From: Vanrija pseudolonga
Lineage: Eukaryota > Basidiomycota > Tremellomycetes > Trichosporonales > Trichosporonaceae
Length of the DNA stretch: 64,000 nt
Assembly (NCBI RefSeq): GCF_020906515.1
Contig: NC_085855.1
Coordinates: 1,116,001 to 1,180,000, forward strand
Direction: 5' to 3'
The translations under genes and the position numbers were made by a program. Positions 1 through 13,199 of the stretch are shown here, one piece after another. Each line of letters opens with the position of its first letter. Position 1 is the stretch's first letter. The notes under the pieces are model-generated. The model searched no databases. It was given only the letters and a program-made list of their open reading frames with translations, and was not told the origin of the DNA.

Positions 1-398
1 AGCCGGCTGTCTGTCGGCCGGGACTTGGTTGCGCTCCTCCGCCTAGCCCACGACATGGAATCGGAGCGCATGTGGGCCGTCGTGCTCGCCGACCTGCCAA
101 ACTGGGGCCGCACGCTCAACCTGTTCAAATTCAAGGCCGCCGACGTGGACATGATCGGCGCGGACGTGTTGAAGATTCTTATGGCGATCGCGGCGCTCAG
201 CGTCGGCGGGGAGCTGTTCGAGGACACGCGCGGGATCAAGGTGACATACAAGGGTGGGTGGGGTGGCATACGGTGGAAGGTGAGGAGCGAGGCCGCTGAC
301 CCCGCCACGTAGATGGTAAAGCCCTGGTGTGGAAGTCTATGGCGCCCGAGTCGCGCCGCTCGAGCAAGGAGACGAACCGGTCGCAGCATCGGGCGTAG
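1..398 (+). CDS. BTB/POZ-like protein, C-terminal part (partial at window edge)
   Basis: This is the 3' end of a gene that begins before the window; the frame is open from base 1. Exons are 1-253 and 313-398, joined across a 59-nt intron (GTGGGT donor, GCTGAC branch, CACGTAG acceptor). The joined C-terminus reads VTYKDGKALVW and stops at 396-398. It is a paralogue of the gene at 6444-7396: both carry an IW/MW-x9-W helix segment, an ILMAIAALSVGG / IVVGISAYSAGG helix, and VTYxDG at the same splice junction. The N-terminal BTB-like part is outside the window, so the family is inferred from the paralogue. Its biochemical role is unknown. Confidence 0.6.
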
Positions 399-577
399 GG
401 CGGTGGGTGTACGACGACGGCGGCGACGGCGCGACACGACGACCCGAGGCCACTCGACCGCCGCCACAATGCCAAGCCGCCACCTCGACGACCACCACAC
501 CGCGACACTATAACCACCACCACAGCAACGCCCCGCACGCCGCATCATGTCCATGCATTGTCCATACTACAGCCTGC

Positions 578-1246
578 TTAGCCCTTGAAGGGGCCGACGT
601 TCTCCTTGGCGTTGGCGTCGGAGCCGTCCCACTGGTTGTCGTAGAGGCCTATGTGGCGTCAGCAATGCCCTCACCCTCACCCCACGCCCCACCCCACTCA
701 CACAGCCAGGTCATGGTCGGGCCGTTCCAGTCGCCGCGCTTGCAGCCCGACTTCCAGGCACACCCGACGGCCTCCTGGTTCTTCCACACGCCGATGGCGA
801 ACGAGTCGGTGTTGCTCCCGCCGCCCGTCTTGTGCGCGTCCGCCCCGCGCGCCCAGTACGCGCTGGCCTCGGTGGCCGTGAAGCGCGGGCGCGAGCCCCA
901 GCTCCCGGCCCAGTACCACGTCTGCCAGCCGAGATTCTGGTTCCCGCCCACCTGGCACGTGTTGACCGCGTCCTGCGCCTGCTTGGCGAGGCCGGCGTCC
1001 CACTGGACGGCGGGCGCGCCTGCGCGAGCGTCAGCGAGCGCAACTGCGGGTCACGACGCGCCACTTACTCCACTGCGAGCGAAGGTTGTTGTGGTAGTCC
1101 AGGATCGCCTTGGACGCGGCGCTGGTACCCGCGACGTCCTCGGCCGTCGAGTCGCCCGTGAGGCGGACAGCCGAGGCGTCGGGCACCTGGGCGACGGCGG
1201 GGGCAGCGAGGGCGGCAAGCGCAGAGACGAGGAGAGCGAGCTTCAT
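578..1246 (-). CDS. Secreted CAP-superfamily (SCP/PR-1-like) protein
   Basis: The predicted protein has 188 residues. Exons are 1069-1246, 702-1019 and 578-648; both introns have GTGAGT/GTAAGT donors and GCTGAC branch sites, and phases close correctly. The chosen start gives a clean signal peptide (MKLALLVSALAALAAPAVAQ); an in-frame ATG 14 codons upstream would spoil it. The CAP fold is indicated by LDYHNNLR near the N-terminus, a GNQNLGWQTWYW block, and VWKNQEAVGCAW near the C-terminus. The usual HFTQ histidine and GENL glutamate of the CAP metal site are not visible, so the protein may be a sterol/lipid binder or structural protein without the canonical metal site. It is likely secreted. 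Yeast Pry proteins and PR-1 proteins are the nearest known families. Confidence 0.75.
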
Positions 1247-4052
1247 GTTGATAAGTTGACGAGTTGGTGATGAGTTGATGAGAGACACAGAGGGCGCCGC
1301 GAGCTGCTTATATGCTTCTTCGCTGGCCTCGCTGGAGTCGGCGTCCTACCCCCGTCGCCGTGTCAGTTGGTCAGTCGGCTCGGCTGAAGGCAAGCGGCGC
1401 CGCACCGCCGCGCCGCGCCGTTCCCCATCGCGCGCGTTAGTCGTCGGCCCATCGTCCCGCCGTTCCTCTATGACAGCAGCGGCCGCCTCACTACGGCGCA
1501 TGTACCCCTACGCTTCTTCGCCGACTGCACCTTCCACGCATGCACATGTTCTCAGCCCACGAAGCAAGTACACCGCCAAGACGCCGCCGCCAGTGGGTTG
1601 CTGCCCAGGGCGAACCGCACAAAGGTTTGTTCCCCAGGTAATATTACAAAATCAGGAACTCCCGAACGACGCGGTCGGCGGCGGGTGGTGCTTGAGCTTG
1701 TTGCTATGCCGGCGAATCTAGGCTGGTGCACCTCTCCGCACGTATGCACAGCTCTCATCCCGATCCCGAAGAAGGGGGGTCGCCGAGCGACTGGGGCCTG
1801 TGGAGGGCCTTGAGGCCTTGAGTTTGTGAGAACACCTACTCACGTGTCGCGTCGTCAAGTGGTCGTCAAGGAGCAGCTCCCCGTCGACTGACTCAACATC
1901 GCGACGACACGCGCCTGTTCTCCGCTAGGCGCCTGTCGCCGTCGCCCTGGCGACACCCGCCCTTGCCTTTCCATGTTCCAGGTCAATGGGCGGACGCGCA
2001 AAAGGTACCTCTCCGAGGCGAGCTTACGGCGTCGTGAGCGCGGGTGGACCGTTGTTACGGCGTGGTATTCCTCTTGTGCGTGCGTGTGTGCGTGGCGGGG
2101 GGTGGGGTGGGTTGGATGCAGTTGCCAGTCGACTTGGCGAGGCAGCCGTTGTGGGTCGTTGGTTGCATCTCTGTCGGTCGTCGTGTCTGTCAACTTGACA
2201 GCGAAGCGAAAAAGGAGGTCGCAGCAACCAACCAACGTCGATGCCACGCAAGTCCCGAACAACAACAGCGACGACAAGTGCAACACGGGCTAGAAAGTCC
2301 ACGGCGACTACACCGGAGCACCGATAGTGCTCGCCATGTACCACCACGGCGCGGGCCCTGCTCGGACCGACGGCGATGGCGCCGGATTGCAGTATGCGCG
2401 AGTCACCAGGCCGTCGACTGCCGGGCTCTAGCCGTGCTCCAGCGGTGCTCTAGCCGTGCTCTTATCGATGTCACGCATGGTGTGGTCGAGGCTAGCAGAA
2501 GCCAAGTGGCATGCGCGGGCCGAGAATAGTCGCAACGACGACATTGGCCGCAAACTTTGACTAACTCACTACACTCATCGCCGTCGCTGTCTCGACTAGC
2601 CTCGGTGCCGCCCGCTGATTCCAAGAAAGCACAGCATGCGTGTGTGGTACGGCAAGAAGCAGCAGGAGATGCCCGGGGGGCTCCTTGCATCCCCCGATGG
2701 ATACCCTCGTCCCATCCCCGTCGACCCTTGCTTCCCCCGCATTCCACACTTTGCCGCAACGCAACAATCTATCTCCTCGCCCACCCCCGTTTCTCCGCCT
2801 GGCTCGCTCGCTCAACCAAACATACGACGCCGAGACATCTCTCTCTGTGTGATCTCTGATATCCGGAGCGTAACGCCCGATGGCGCCATCACAAGTGCCC
2901 TGTGCACTCGCCCACTCTCACTGGCTGCCAGTCGTCGGTGGGCCGGTGGCCTATGCGCAAGCGAGCAGGCGGGAGGGGGCGCGAGTATGGACTCGCTCTG
3001 CGTGCGTACGCCGCCACCGCCGCCGACGCCCCACTGACGCCGCTGCTGCTGCAGCAGCGCTGCTGATGATGCCAAGCTGACGCCAGCATGCCGGCGTGCC
3101 CTTGCTGCGGACCCCAGTTATCCCCAGCGTTGTGCGACGCCGTCGACAACCGTCTCAAGATGAAACTAGCGCGCGTTGGGCAAGTGGCGTCGTGCTAAAG
3201 ATCCTAAACAAGCCAGGGCACCGCGTGGTGCGCGCCTCTTCCGCGATCCCAACAACCACTGACGACGACGCGACTGACATCGGCGCCGCTGCTCCTGCTG
3301 CCCTCCTGAACATTCAAGCATCCCACCGAAATAAGCGGGTCACGCGAGCCACAGCCCCATACCTTCCATGGTCGCGATTGCTTGCGCCATGGAACCGCGC
3401 GAACTGCGAGCGAACGAACAAAGGCGCGAGCCAAGCGTCCATGCCGGCCGGCTCCCCCGTTCCTCACTGTCGCACTTGGTCGCTCGGGGCGCCGACCAAC
3501 CACCGCCAGCGTGCACTGACGTTGAAACGTTGGCTGCTGGCCTCTGTCTCCCAAACTTGCTTCTCGTTGTCGCACTCCCACCCTTGTCTGAGTGTCGCGG
3601 AATGCGACGAGCCAGATAGTCTCGGGCTTGCAGAACCCTACACCCCTCAAACCCTGCATGCAAAGCCAACGACCAACGCCTGCAAGCAAGGAGATATTGC
3701 CCCGACACAGCCGTCAGTCCCACTTTGGGCCATGGATCGCTTGGACGGCAAAGCCCACTATGATCCACCGCTCAGGCCGTCGTGATGCCGCGGCCTCTGC
3801 TCATTCTCCTCTCAACCTCGCTCTCCCTCCCTGTCAGCCAGCTGACATGCAAGGAGCTGCGCTCAGGCAGCTGCTATCATACTTATGTGCAGCCATGCTA
3901 TCACGTCTGACCATTCCCTTTCCCCTCTAAGCACTTTGAAATGCCCCCAGTTGTCCTCGCTACAGACGACGACACAAACGCTCACTCGCTCCGGCACCAC
4001 TATTGATTGACACACTCGCTCCCCCTTCACCCCTACTACTCGCTCGCCACCA
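1247..4052. other. Long gene-free stretch upstream of CAP gene and permease
   Basis: I see no convincing gene here. Open frames are short, compositionally biased and lack splice or domain support. It holds pyrimidine-rich patches around 2740-2850, a 14-base perfect palindrome at 3045-3058 inside a CTG/CAG-rich spot, and two TGATAG motifs (as CTATCA) at 3874-3879 and 3898-3903. It should contain the divergent promoters of the CAP gene and the amino-acid permease. Confidence 0.6.
3874..3903 (-). promoter_or_regulatory. Two GATA-factor motifs upstream of the permease
   Basis: CTATCA occurs at 3874-3879 and 3898-3903; its complement TGATAG fits the fungal nitrogen GATA-factor consensus HGATAR. 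They lie about 150-180 bp before the permease ATG, which fits nitrogen-source control of amino-acid uptake. Such motifs also occur by chance. Confidence 0.35.
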
Positions 4053-6253
4053 ATGGAGACCAGCAAAGCAGGCTCGTTCCTCCCTGATATCGACTACTCG
4101 TATCCACCGGTTCACGTTGCCAAGTCGCCTGAACCTGATATCGTGGTCCGTTCACCGACAAACTCTTCCAGCAAGCGCAACAGCAGCTCGCGCGGTTGGC
4201 GCCGTGACAGCGCCCTTGACGATGATCACCTCAGGCGTGGCCTCAAGCCACGGCACATCTCGGTGCGCCAAAGATTGCAGCCACACCCACCATCAGCTAA
4301 TCAGCTGACCATGCCAGTTTATCGCATTGGGCGGCGTCCTCGGTACTGGACTCTTCCTTGGTTAGTGCCCTCGGCAACGGCTACATACTGCAGCACAGTC
4401 GCTGATAGAAGCATAGGAACTGGCGACTCACTGGGCAAGGCCGGTCCGCTGGGCCTGCTTCTCGGTTACTCCATCTTCGGCGCCATCATGATCTGGTAAG
4501 GCCCCGCTGAAGGATGCATCTCCTCTAACTTCAGCCTCATGCAGGGCCTCGGTGAGATGGCGGCCTACATGCCTTTGGCAGGTGGTCACGTCCTCTATGC
4601 CTCTCGGTTCGTCGACAAGTCGCTCGGCTTCGCGGTTGGATGGGCATATGCGCTCATCTGGGTGCTGGCGTGTCCCGCTGAGTAGGTTGCCACTCATTGA
4701 AACCCACCTTACCCCCCAGGCTCTCGGCTGTGGCAGTGCTCGTCAACTACTGGATCCCAGACAAGACGGTCAGCAACGCCGTATGGATCCTCATCGCGCT
4801 CGGATTCATCCTCGCCCTCAACCTCTTCCCAGTGGCGGTCTTTGGCGAGGCAGAGTTCATCTTGTGCGTCGTCCCCGTGTGGCACAACCGCTGACCAGAC
4901 AGCACCAGCATCAAGATCGTCACCATCATCGGCCTCATTGGTAAGCCAGCCCCAAAACCTTCTCCCGCTCACCCCAGTCCTCGGAATCGCCATCAACTGC
5001 GGAGCCGGCCCCAACGGCCACTACATAGGTTTCGAGTACTGGCGCAACCCGGGAACCTTCGGCATCGACTACCTTGGTATAAAGGGCGCGGGAGGCAAGT
5101 GGCTCGGCTTCTGGGCCGTGTTCGCCCAGGCAGGGTTCAGCTACATCGGCACGGAGATTGTCGCCTTGACTGGTGGGTACAGACTGATCTCACCTCCGCC
5201 GGCCCGGGTTGCTGACGCGACCAGCCGCCGAGTCGGCAAACCCCACCAAGGCGCTCCCCCTCGCCATCAAGCAGATCTACCTCCGAATCTGCGTCTTCTA
5301 CATCCTTGGCACGTTCATCCTCGGCCTGAACTGTCCCTCCAATGACCCCCGCCTCGGCTCAGCATCCGATGCCAGCGCCTCGCCGTTTGTCATCGCCATC
5401 ATGAGGGTCGGGTACACGACCCTCCCGCATGTTATCAACGCCGCGATTCTCCTCTCAGCCTGGTCTGCTGCCAACGCCGACATCTACGTCGCCTCGCGTA
5501 CCATCTACTCGCTTGCCAAGCAGGGCGGCCTGCCCAAGGTCTTCCTCAGGTCCTCGCGCCGCGGTATGCCCTATGTGGCTGTCTGCACCGCCGCCACGGC
5601 CGGCCTCCTCGCCCTCATGACCGTCGACTATAACGCTCACAAGGTTTTCAATTGGTTTGCTAGTCTGGTGAGTGTCACGCTCTGGCGACTAATACTTCCC
5701 TAGTCGCTAACCACGCCCTGCAGGTCGGTACCTCCGGTCTGATCGTCTTCACAACCATCTCCATCACATACCTCCGCTTCAGGAGCATCCTGGAGATCAA
5801 TCACGTCGACCGCTCGACCCTTCCCTTCCGCTCAAACTATGCTCGGTTTGGCGCCTGGGTCGTCATTGCCACCATCCCAGGTGAGTTTAGCTCTGCTTGT
5901 TGAAACGCCACTAACATCCATCCCAGTCATCGCCGTGTTTTCTGGTTGGACAGCCTTCTTCCGCCCTCACGACTTTGACGTCGCCGCCCTGTTGACATGT
6001 GAGCGACTTGCTTTTACCAGCGCTGACACAAACAGACTACCTCCCCGTCGTGCTTTTCCCCGTTGCGTATGGCCTTCGCAAGGTCTACTCCAAGTCTCGA
6101 ATCATGCCCCTTGACGAAGTTGATAGTGAGTTGCATTCCCGGAGCACGCAGCTGACCCCAGTTTACACCGGATCCAGGCTCAAGGATGAGCTTCTTGTGT
6201 ACAGTCCCGGCGAGCAGAAGTGGTGGCAGAATATTAGCGTGTTCTTCACCTGA
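4053..6253 (+). CDS. Amino-acid permease (APC superfamily, YAT type)
   Basis: The predicted protein has 569 residues and about 12 membrane helices, with a cytosolic N-terminal tail of about 70 residues. It would import amino acids with protons across the plasma membrane. Twelve exons: 4053-4262, 4318-4360, 4417-4495, 4535-4681, 4720-4863, 4903-4940, 4978-5172, 5225-5667, 5724-5880, 5927-5998, 6036-6125, 6162-6253; the lengths sum to a whole number of codons. Family hallmarks are the first-helix block ISFIALGGVLGTGLFLGTG (split over three exons), GLGEMAAYMP, the SIKIVTIIGLI helix, FSYIGTEIVALTAAES, and a C-terminus SPGEQKWWQN without the usual long tail. Substrate range cannot be read from sequence. 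Two GATA motifs lie upstream. Confidence 0.92.
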
Positions 6254-6443
6254 GGCAACTGCCACCCATACATATCGCCATCAAACCTAAAAGTTGTGAC
6301 CTACGTCCGCCCGCCTCGGTTGTGCTCCAGATTGTATAAGGTCGAGAGCAGTGCATTGAAGTTGTAATCTACGGCGTATGCAATGTGCTGCCAGTTGCTG
6401 CAATTGCAGAGTCCACGCCCGCGCCCCGCCACCACCGCCATCC

Positions 6444-7396
6444 TCAAAGGCCACGAACGACCGCCAGCCCGTCTGTGCCCCCGTCAGCGTGCCCCTCCCG
6501 CTCGCCGCCCTCGCCCTCGCCCCAGCAACCCACCCGGGTAAGTAACCGACACCCCCTTGACGTCCTGGAACGCCCTCCCGCCGGCAGAGTAAGCCGAGAT
6601 GCCCACGACGATGCGATACAGCTCAGGACCAAGCACAGCGACCTGCTCGGCCGTCATGGTCGCGGGGTCGACACGCCACTTGGCAAGGCGGGGGAGGATG
6701 TGTGCCCAAATACTCGCCGAGCGCAGGCGGTGCGCCATAATAAGCAGGTAGAACGGCTCCCAGCCCGCCCCGTCGCCGGCGTAGCGCGCCGACCCGGCGA
6801 CCTTGGCCGCGAACGCGGCGCGCATAAAGTCGTGGCAGCGGTATTTCTCCAGGAGCAGCAGCACGCGGTAGTACGTCGCCATGGGGGGGTCGAACTTGGC
6901 CCACGCGCCGCTCGGGGCCAGCTTGAACAGGCGCAGAAAGGCCGCCATGTCGTCCGCTCTGTCGGCTACGTGCAGCGTGCACGCCGTGTGCAGGTGGCCC
7001 ACGAGGGCGGCCTTGAATGTCGGGCTGGGAGTCGCGTCAACCTCACATGACGGCACGGCACGGCCACGGCTACCCACCTCACGGCCGACAGGTGGAACCC
7101 GCTCACGCGGAACCCGACCCCGCCGTCCTCGCTGCGGCACAGGACGAGCACGCTGCCGCCCCCGTTGAAGTCGGGGTGGACGGAGAAGGCCTCGATGCCT
7201 TCTGTGAGGTACGCGATCGAGTTGACCGTGAGTGGGGTCGAGGCGCTCATCTCGCCGTCGGCGTTGCTGAGCAGGCTGTCGCGGGGCATGCTGGGATTGG
7301 GTTAGCTTGGTCTGGCTCGGAGACATACGGGATGGCGAAGGCCACGGCCTTCTCGATAGCCTCGGACTTGGTGCTGGAGGCGCTCTTCTCAGTCAT
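6444..7396 (-). CDS. BTB/POZ-like domain protein
   Basis: The predicted protein has 266 residues in four exons: 7329-7396, 7078-7290, 6534-7024 and 6444-6472 (introns of 38, 53 and 61 nt). Residues of about 35-110 look like a BTB domain: AFSVHPDFNGGGSVLVL, then FRVSGFHLSAVSPTFKAAL, which matches the usual pattern of a strand pair followed by 'hLxavSPxFxxal'. The remainder is helical and resembles the C-terminal piece at 1-398, including the final VTYPDG junction. BTB domains mediate dimerisation and Cul3 adaptor functions in other fungi; no partner domain is visible here. The gene ends 190 bp after the permease and is convergent with it. Confidence 0.7.
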
Positions 7397-7725
7397 GACG
7401 ATGCCTTGGTGGGTGATGACAGCTCGAGCCTGCGAGCATTTCTATATGTATGTGCTTGGAGGGAGGGTGGCTGGGCATGCTACAAGTGAGAGCTTGGGAT
7501 CGGGCGCTGGGTCAACTGGGAGCGCGGCGCATGAGGCAAGCAGTCAGTACACTGTGCTGTTGGGGCGGGGCGTGGGCTGTCCAACAACCGTCGCAGTGCC
7601 ACACTCGGCCCGCACTCCTCCGACGGACCGCCCACCACCCACGTTGGACGCCCCTGCGCCTCAATTGCGTCACTCAACTCCGCCCAGCACTTACTTTCCA
7701 CCACCACACTTCCACCAACAACAAC
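7397..7725. other. Divergent promoter, BTB-like gene / sirtuin
   Basis: This 329-bp stretch separates two divergently transcribed genes. No ORF or clear motif was recognised; the 3' part (7590-7725) is C/A-rich leader ending in the sirtuin ATG. Confidence 0.5.
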
Positions 7726-9027
<1,302 letters not shown>

Positions 9028-9764
9028 GCATGTAGCTAGCTCGTCCTTGGGAATAGACAACGTTGTATTGTATCGATCTTCTTATGGATGCTGGACTGGG
9101 CTTGGGCCGCAGTAGCTGCGGTGGTCAGTCGTGGGCAGGCTGGGCACATCGCTCCCGAGAGATGCTCTCTACGCAGGCATACGAGCCGCCTTGCGTTACC
9201 CAGTTCAAGCCATGATCATCTTTAATGTCGACGGCGACTGTGATTGTGACTGCCAGTCATCCATCCATACGCCTCCTCCAGGCACGCTCCCACCCGCCGG
9301 AAGATCATCCGCGCTCTACATATCAATCGACGAGACGGAGATCCGCCCTACCCGACAGCCCCAGAGCTCTGAAAACGGGCGGAATGCAAGCAAGGCAAGG
9401 CGGTGGGTGGGGCTGCGGCGGCGCCATGGACGGACAATGCGACGTGTTCCGTGCATCCATCTCTGCACAGTACAATGCGGTTGGCTGAAGATTTGAACAA
9501 GAGGACGAGGCGGCGGCGCGCGTTGCATGGGCATTACAGGGTCAGAGAGGACAAAAGGCCCAGAGTTTGGCAGTGAGCCAGAACCTGGCTTGGGTGCCCT
9601 TTGGTGGTCTCGGCGCGTCGCGTGTCACTGGTTTCCAACCACCCAGCCAGGGAGGGAGTGTGACGGCATCCATCCTGTCGTGACCCAGTCTTTTGCTCCC
9701 ATCACGCTGCACACTCTACTCCGCCCTTCTTGTGTCTTGTCCATTCCTCTTCCTGACCAGCATC
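9028..9764. other. Intergenic, sirtuin 3' end to AVL9 5' end
   Basis: No gene was recognised in these 737 bp. It should hold the sirtuin 3' UTR and the AVL9 promoter; the last 70 bases are pyrimidine-rich leader. Confidence 0.5.
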
Positions 9765-12597
9765 ATGGCAGACAGCGACAAGGACAAGGAGGCGCTCCTC
9801 GCGACCACCGCCACCGAACACGACGACGACGGGCTCGACGCGCACCCACCACCTCCCACCGAGCCCGAGCCCTCACCTGAGCAGGAGCCGACGCCGGTGC
9901 CCTCCCCTCCTCACGCAGCAGGAGCGGCAGCGCGCGAGGCCCCGCCGTCGCCATCGCCCTCGCGCTCCGCGCTCCCGCTCCCACTGGCGCCGGCGCCAGC
10001 GGCCGAGTCGGACGACGGCGACGAGCCGACCGAGACGCTGCTCGACTCGCCGAGGGAGCGCCCCATCTCCACCACGTCCTCGGGCATCTCGTACGAGGAG
10101 GTCGGGTTCGACGACGCCGCCAGCACGTGGACCGAGGCGGCGCCCGGCATCCCGGGCTCGCCGGCGCGCTCGGTCGGCTCGATCTACTCGTCCAACTCGC
10201 ACCAGACCATCTATGCGACCCTCGCCGCAGGCGGCGGCGCGACGCCGACTGGCGGGCTCAGCCGCGTCGTGACTGGCACTGGCGTGCGCGAGCACGAGAT
10301 CCCGCTCGTGCTCGGCGTCGCGGTCGTCGACTTTAACCATCTTGTGAGTGGTGCGGGCGGCGAGAGGGGAGGGAGCTGGGGCGGGTCGTGGCGGTGCCCG
10401 GCGGTGTAGGAGCCACTGGCACCGCGTGCCGTCCCCCGCCCAGACCTTGACCTGCAGCTCTGATATCCGAGAAGCGTTGCTGACCACGGCAGATTGGCCC
10501 GACAGTCGAGTACGCGTACCCCCCGTCGCTGCAAGAGGCGTTGAACGCCGACGAGCAGCTCTCGCGGCTGCTGCCATTCCTCGCCCTGCCTGATGGCGCG
10601 CACTTGGTAAGCTGACACGCACTCTCAGGGAGCCCGGCTGACGTTTAACAGAGTGAAGAGGACTACTCGTTCTTCGTGAGTTGTGGCGAGGCGCGTTGAA
10701 CCCAGCTCATCCCCCAGCACTGCAGGTACAACCCACCATCAGACAAGACAGTGGCGACGGAAGTGCCCGCCAACAGAACGCTGTTTGGAATCTCGTGAGT
10801 CGTCGCTCCAGCTCCATGGCACCACTGACGCGCGCAGGTGCAACCGACAGATCTCCGCCGCCGATCTGGTTCGCAAGTCGTCGGACGTCACGCGGAGTAT
10901 GGTCCAGAAAGCCGTCGTGGTGATCGCCTCTCAGCCCGTCTTTGGACCTGTGCGCGACCGGCTAGGCGTCGTCACCAGAGCATTCTTTGCCCAGCGCGAC
11001 TTTGGCAGCACCCAGATCCTGGACGACTTCTACCTCAGCCTCGAGGCGAGCTTGGACGGCAAGTTCAGCGAGCATGCCATCTACATGGGTGGGTTTGTGT
11101 GAAACGTGGATGGAGCTGACGAAACAGGCACATCGCTCCGTGAGCTCGTGCACAAGTTCCGGCACAGGACGTTGGTGCTGCTCAAGATGCTGTTGCTGCA
11201 GAAGCGTATCATGTTGTTTGGGTACCCTGTGGAGATGCTCTGCACTTATCAGTACTCGCTTGTCTCCCTCGTCCCAGGTAAGTCAGCTGTGAAGATTCAG
11301 GGCCTGAGCTGACACGCCAGGCCTTCTCATGTCACTACGAGACTCGGGCGACCCGGCTCTCGACTACCGTAAACAACGTGATCGCCCCACTTCGTTGCGC
11401 ACGAGCGACCGGGCAAGTCTGCTCCGGTACATGGGACTGCGTGAGTCGCGGCCGCTTTGCGCCCACTGCCACTGCTAACTCGCCCAGCACTGCACCTCTT
11501 CGGACACGACTCCTTCTTCCAGCCATACCTCCCCCTGCAGCAAATGGACATGCTACAGTCGAGCTCGTGGCTCGTGGGCACGACCAACCAGATCGTCACG
11601 CAGCAGCGGGACTGCCGCTACGACTTGCTTGTCAACATTGAGCACACGACGTTCGAGTTCGCCGACCCCAAGATTGAGCGACTGGTCGCTCTGACAGCCG
11701 CCGACCGCAAGTGGATGGACGACATTGTTCACACGGTGGAGGACACTTGGAATGTGGCTGAGGGAGAGCGGTCAGAGTGAGTGTAGCAGGGGCAGAGCGA
11801 GTCAATACTGACTCTACAGCTTCCGCGGCAGCGACGATGACTTGCGGAACCGGTTCGAGGACTACATCTGCGCCTTCTTGGCATCGATCAAGTACTCTGA
11901 ATTTATGGCCCAGTCCATGCCCAAATCTCTGGACGGCACGGCCGCCGTTGGAGTCACGGACGAGCCCAACCCGCTCACAAGCTTCTCCGAGGCGTACGCA
12001 GCGGCGTTCAGAAAGACACCAGCCTGTGACTTGTGGGAGTCGACAACCGACCCCGTCATCTTTGACCTGTGCGAGCCAAGACACCCTTGTGACGGCAAGG
12101 TCAGCACTGTGTCAGACATTGGCATCCGCCTCACTGAGGGTCTGCACGGTCTGCGTATCGAGGAGTCACTCGCGCCTACGCGTGAGGCCTTGTCGAGCGC
12201 GTTTGCGACGGGCTCGGCAACGCTCTTCAAAGCTTTCGACGGCGTGCGAAGCGAGGTGTCGGCGCGTCTCGAGGCGGAGCGCGTCCGCCGTGCTGCCCGG
12301 GACAACACGCCGCCATCCGACGGCACGATCACACCGACGGGCCAGACGCCTCCGGCCACTGTGCAGCCCGCCAACGCCAGCGCGCCGGCGACGGACAATG
12401 TGCGCCAGACGATTGGCAGCATTGGCTCGAGTGTCGGGTCATTCTTCGGCTCGAGGATGTCGGGCTGGAACCGCTCGACGCCGCCGACGCCGGCTCGTCG
12501 CAACTCGGGTATGAGACCTCTGTCGCTGAGCCCTGGTGCGCCACGGACGCAGGCGGCGGCGACTGCGACGGCTGCTCTTCTTGCCAACAAGAAGTAG
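9765..12597 (+). CDS. AVL9: Avl9-like late secretory pathway protein (DENN-type)
   Basis: The predicted protein has 793 residues. Avl9 acts in exit of exocytic cargo from the Golgi and is a divergent DENN-family protein, probably a Rab exchange or effector factor. Nine exons: 9765-10343, 10493-10606, 10652-10675 (24 nt), 10718-10794, 10838-11088, 11128-11277, 11321-11440, 11488-11776, 11820-12597. The first ~180 residues are an acidic, proline-rich tail. The Avl9 signature follows: GVAVVDFNHLIGPTVEYAYP, then LPFLALPDGAHLSEEDYSFF split over three exons, LVLLKMLLLQKRIMLFGYPV, and HLFGHDSFFQPYLPLQQMDM. The C-terminal ~150 residues are Ser/Thr/Pro-rich and likely unstructured. Confidence 0.92.
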
Positions 12598-12950
12598 GGT
12601 GAGGGATGGGGCATTGGTGTATAGATGGTGAACGATACGACTAGTTCATGGCTGCATAATGCATATGGTGTAAGGGTGTGTCAGTGGGGGGTGGTCGAGG
12701 TGTCAGGGTTGTTGCCATCACACTTGACTTTGATTGAAGCACGCTCGTATAAACAGATACAGACACCATGGTACAAACCTACAGTCGAAAGCCAAGGACA
12801 GAAGGAGACAACAGGGGAAGGTGTGGAGGGTCCAGCGGGGGTGTTTCGCTTTGCCTGACAAACCAAGTCGTAGAACACATCTAAACCGGCTCAACCAAGT
12901 CCAAGAGCGAAACACAAACACGGCCCATCGGCCCACAGCGGCGCGACCCT
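12598..12950. other. Convergent intergenic, AVL9 / small RGG gene
   Basis: This 353-bp stretch lies between two 3' ends. No gene, tRNA or strong repeat was recognised. Confidence 0.5.
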
Positions 12951-13199
12951 TCACCGGCGACTGCGAAAGCCAAGCCAGTACTTGACACCCGCGAGGTTCA
13001 AGTGGCCGCCGCCCTTGCCACCTCCACGCCCGCCGCGCCCGCCGCGCCCGCCCCCGCGGCTTCCGTTACCCCCCCTGTCGGGACCCCTGCCCCGGCGCTC
13101 GTCCTTGAAGTCCGAGTAGGGGCACCTCGGGTCGAGGCAGTCTGCGATGCGGATGCGGGTTGGGATGCCGAACCGCTTGCGCGTGCGCCAGGTGCACAT
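12951..13199 (-). CDS. Small RGG-rich protein (hypothetical)
   Basis: A single-exon frame of 82 residues. The first 40 residues are basic with a CLDPRCPYSDF element; residues 40-65 are RGG/GRGG repeats, as in RNA-binding proteins; the end is HLNLAGVKYWLGFRSRR. RGG boxes bind RNA and are arginine-methylated in other proteins. I do not recognise the family. The non-repetitive ends and the basic, ordered start make it look coding, but GC-rich DNA can produce RGG-like frames by chance. Confidence 0.4.
   Translation of the reverse strand: MCTWRTRKRFGIPTRIRIADCLDPRCPYSDFKDERRGRGPDRGGNGSRGGGRGGRGGRGGGKGGGHLNLAGVKYWLGFRSRR

Noticed and set aside
3045-3058. Palindrome as a terminator or operator
   Set aside because: It is made of CTG/CAG units and a fungal Pol II context gives no reason to call it a terminator.
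3096-3785. 229-codon + frame upstream of the permease
   Set aside because: Mixed composition with no domain; codon use unlike the neighbouring genes.
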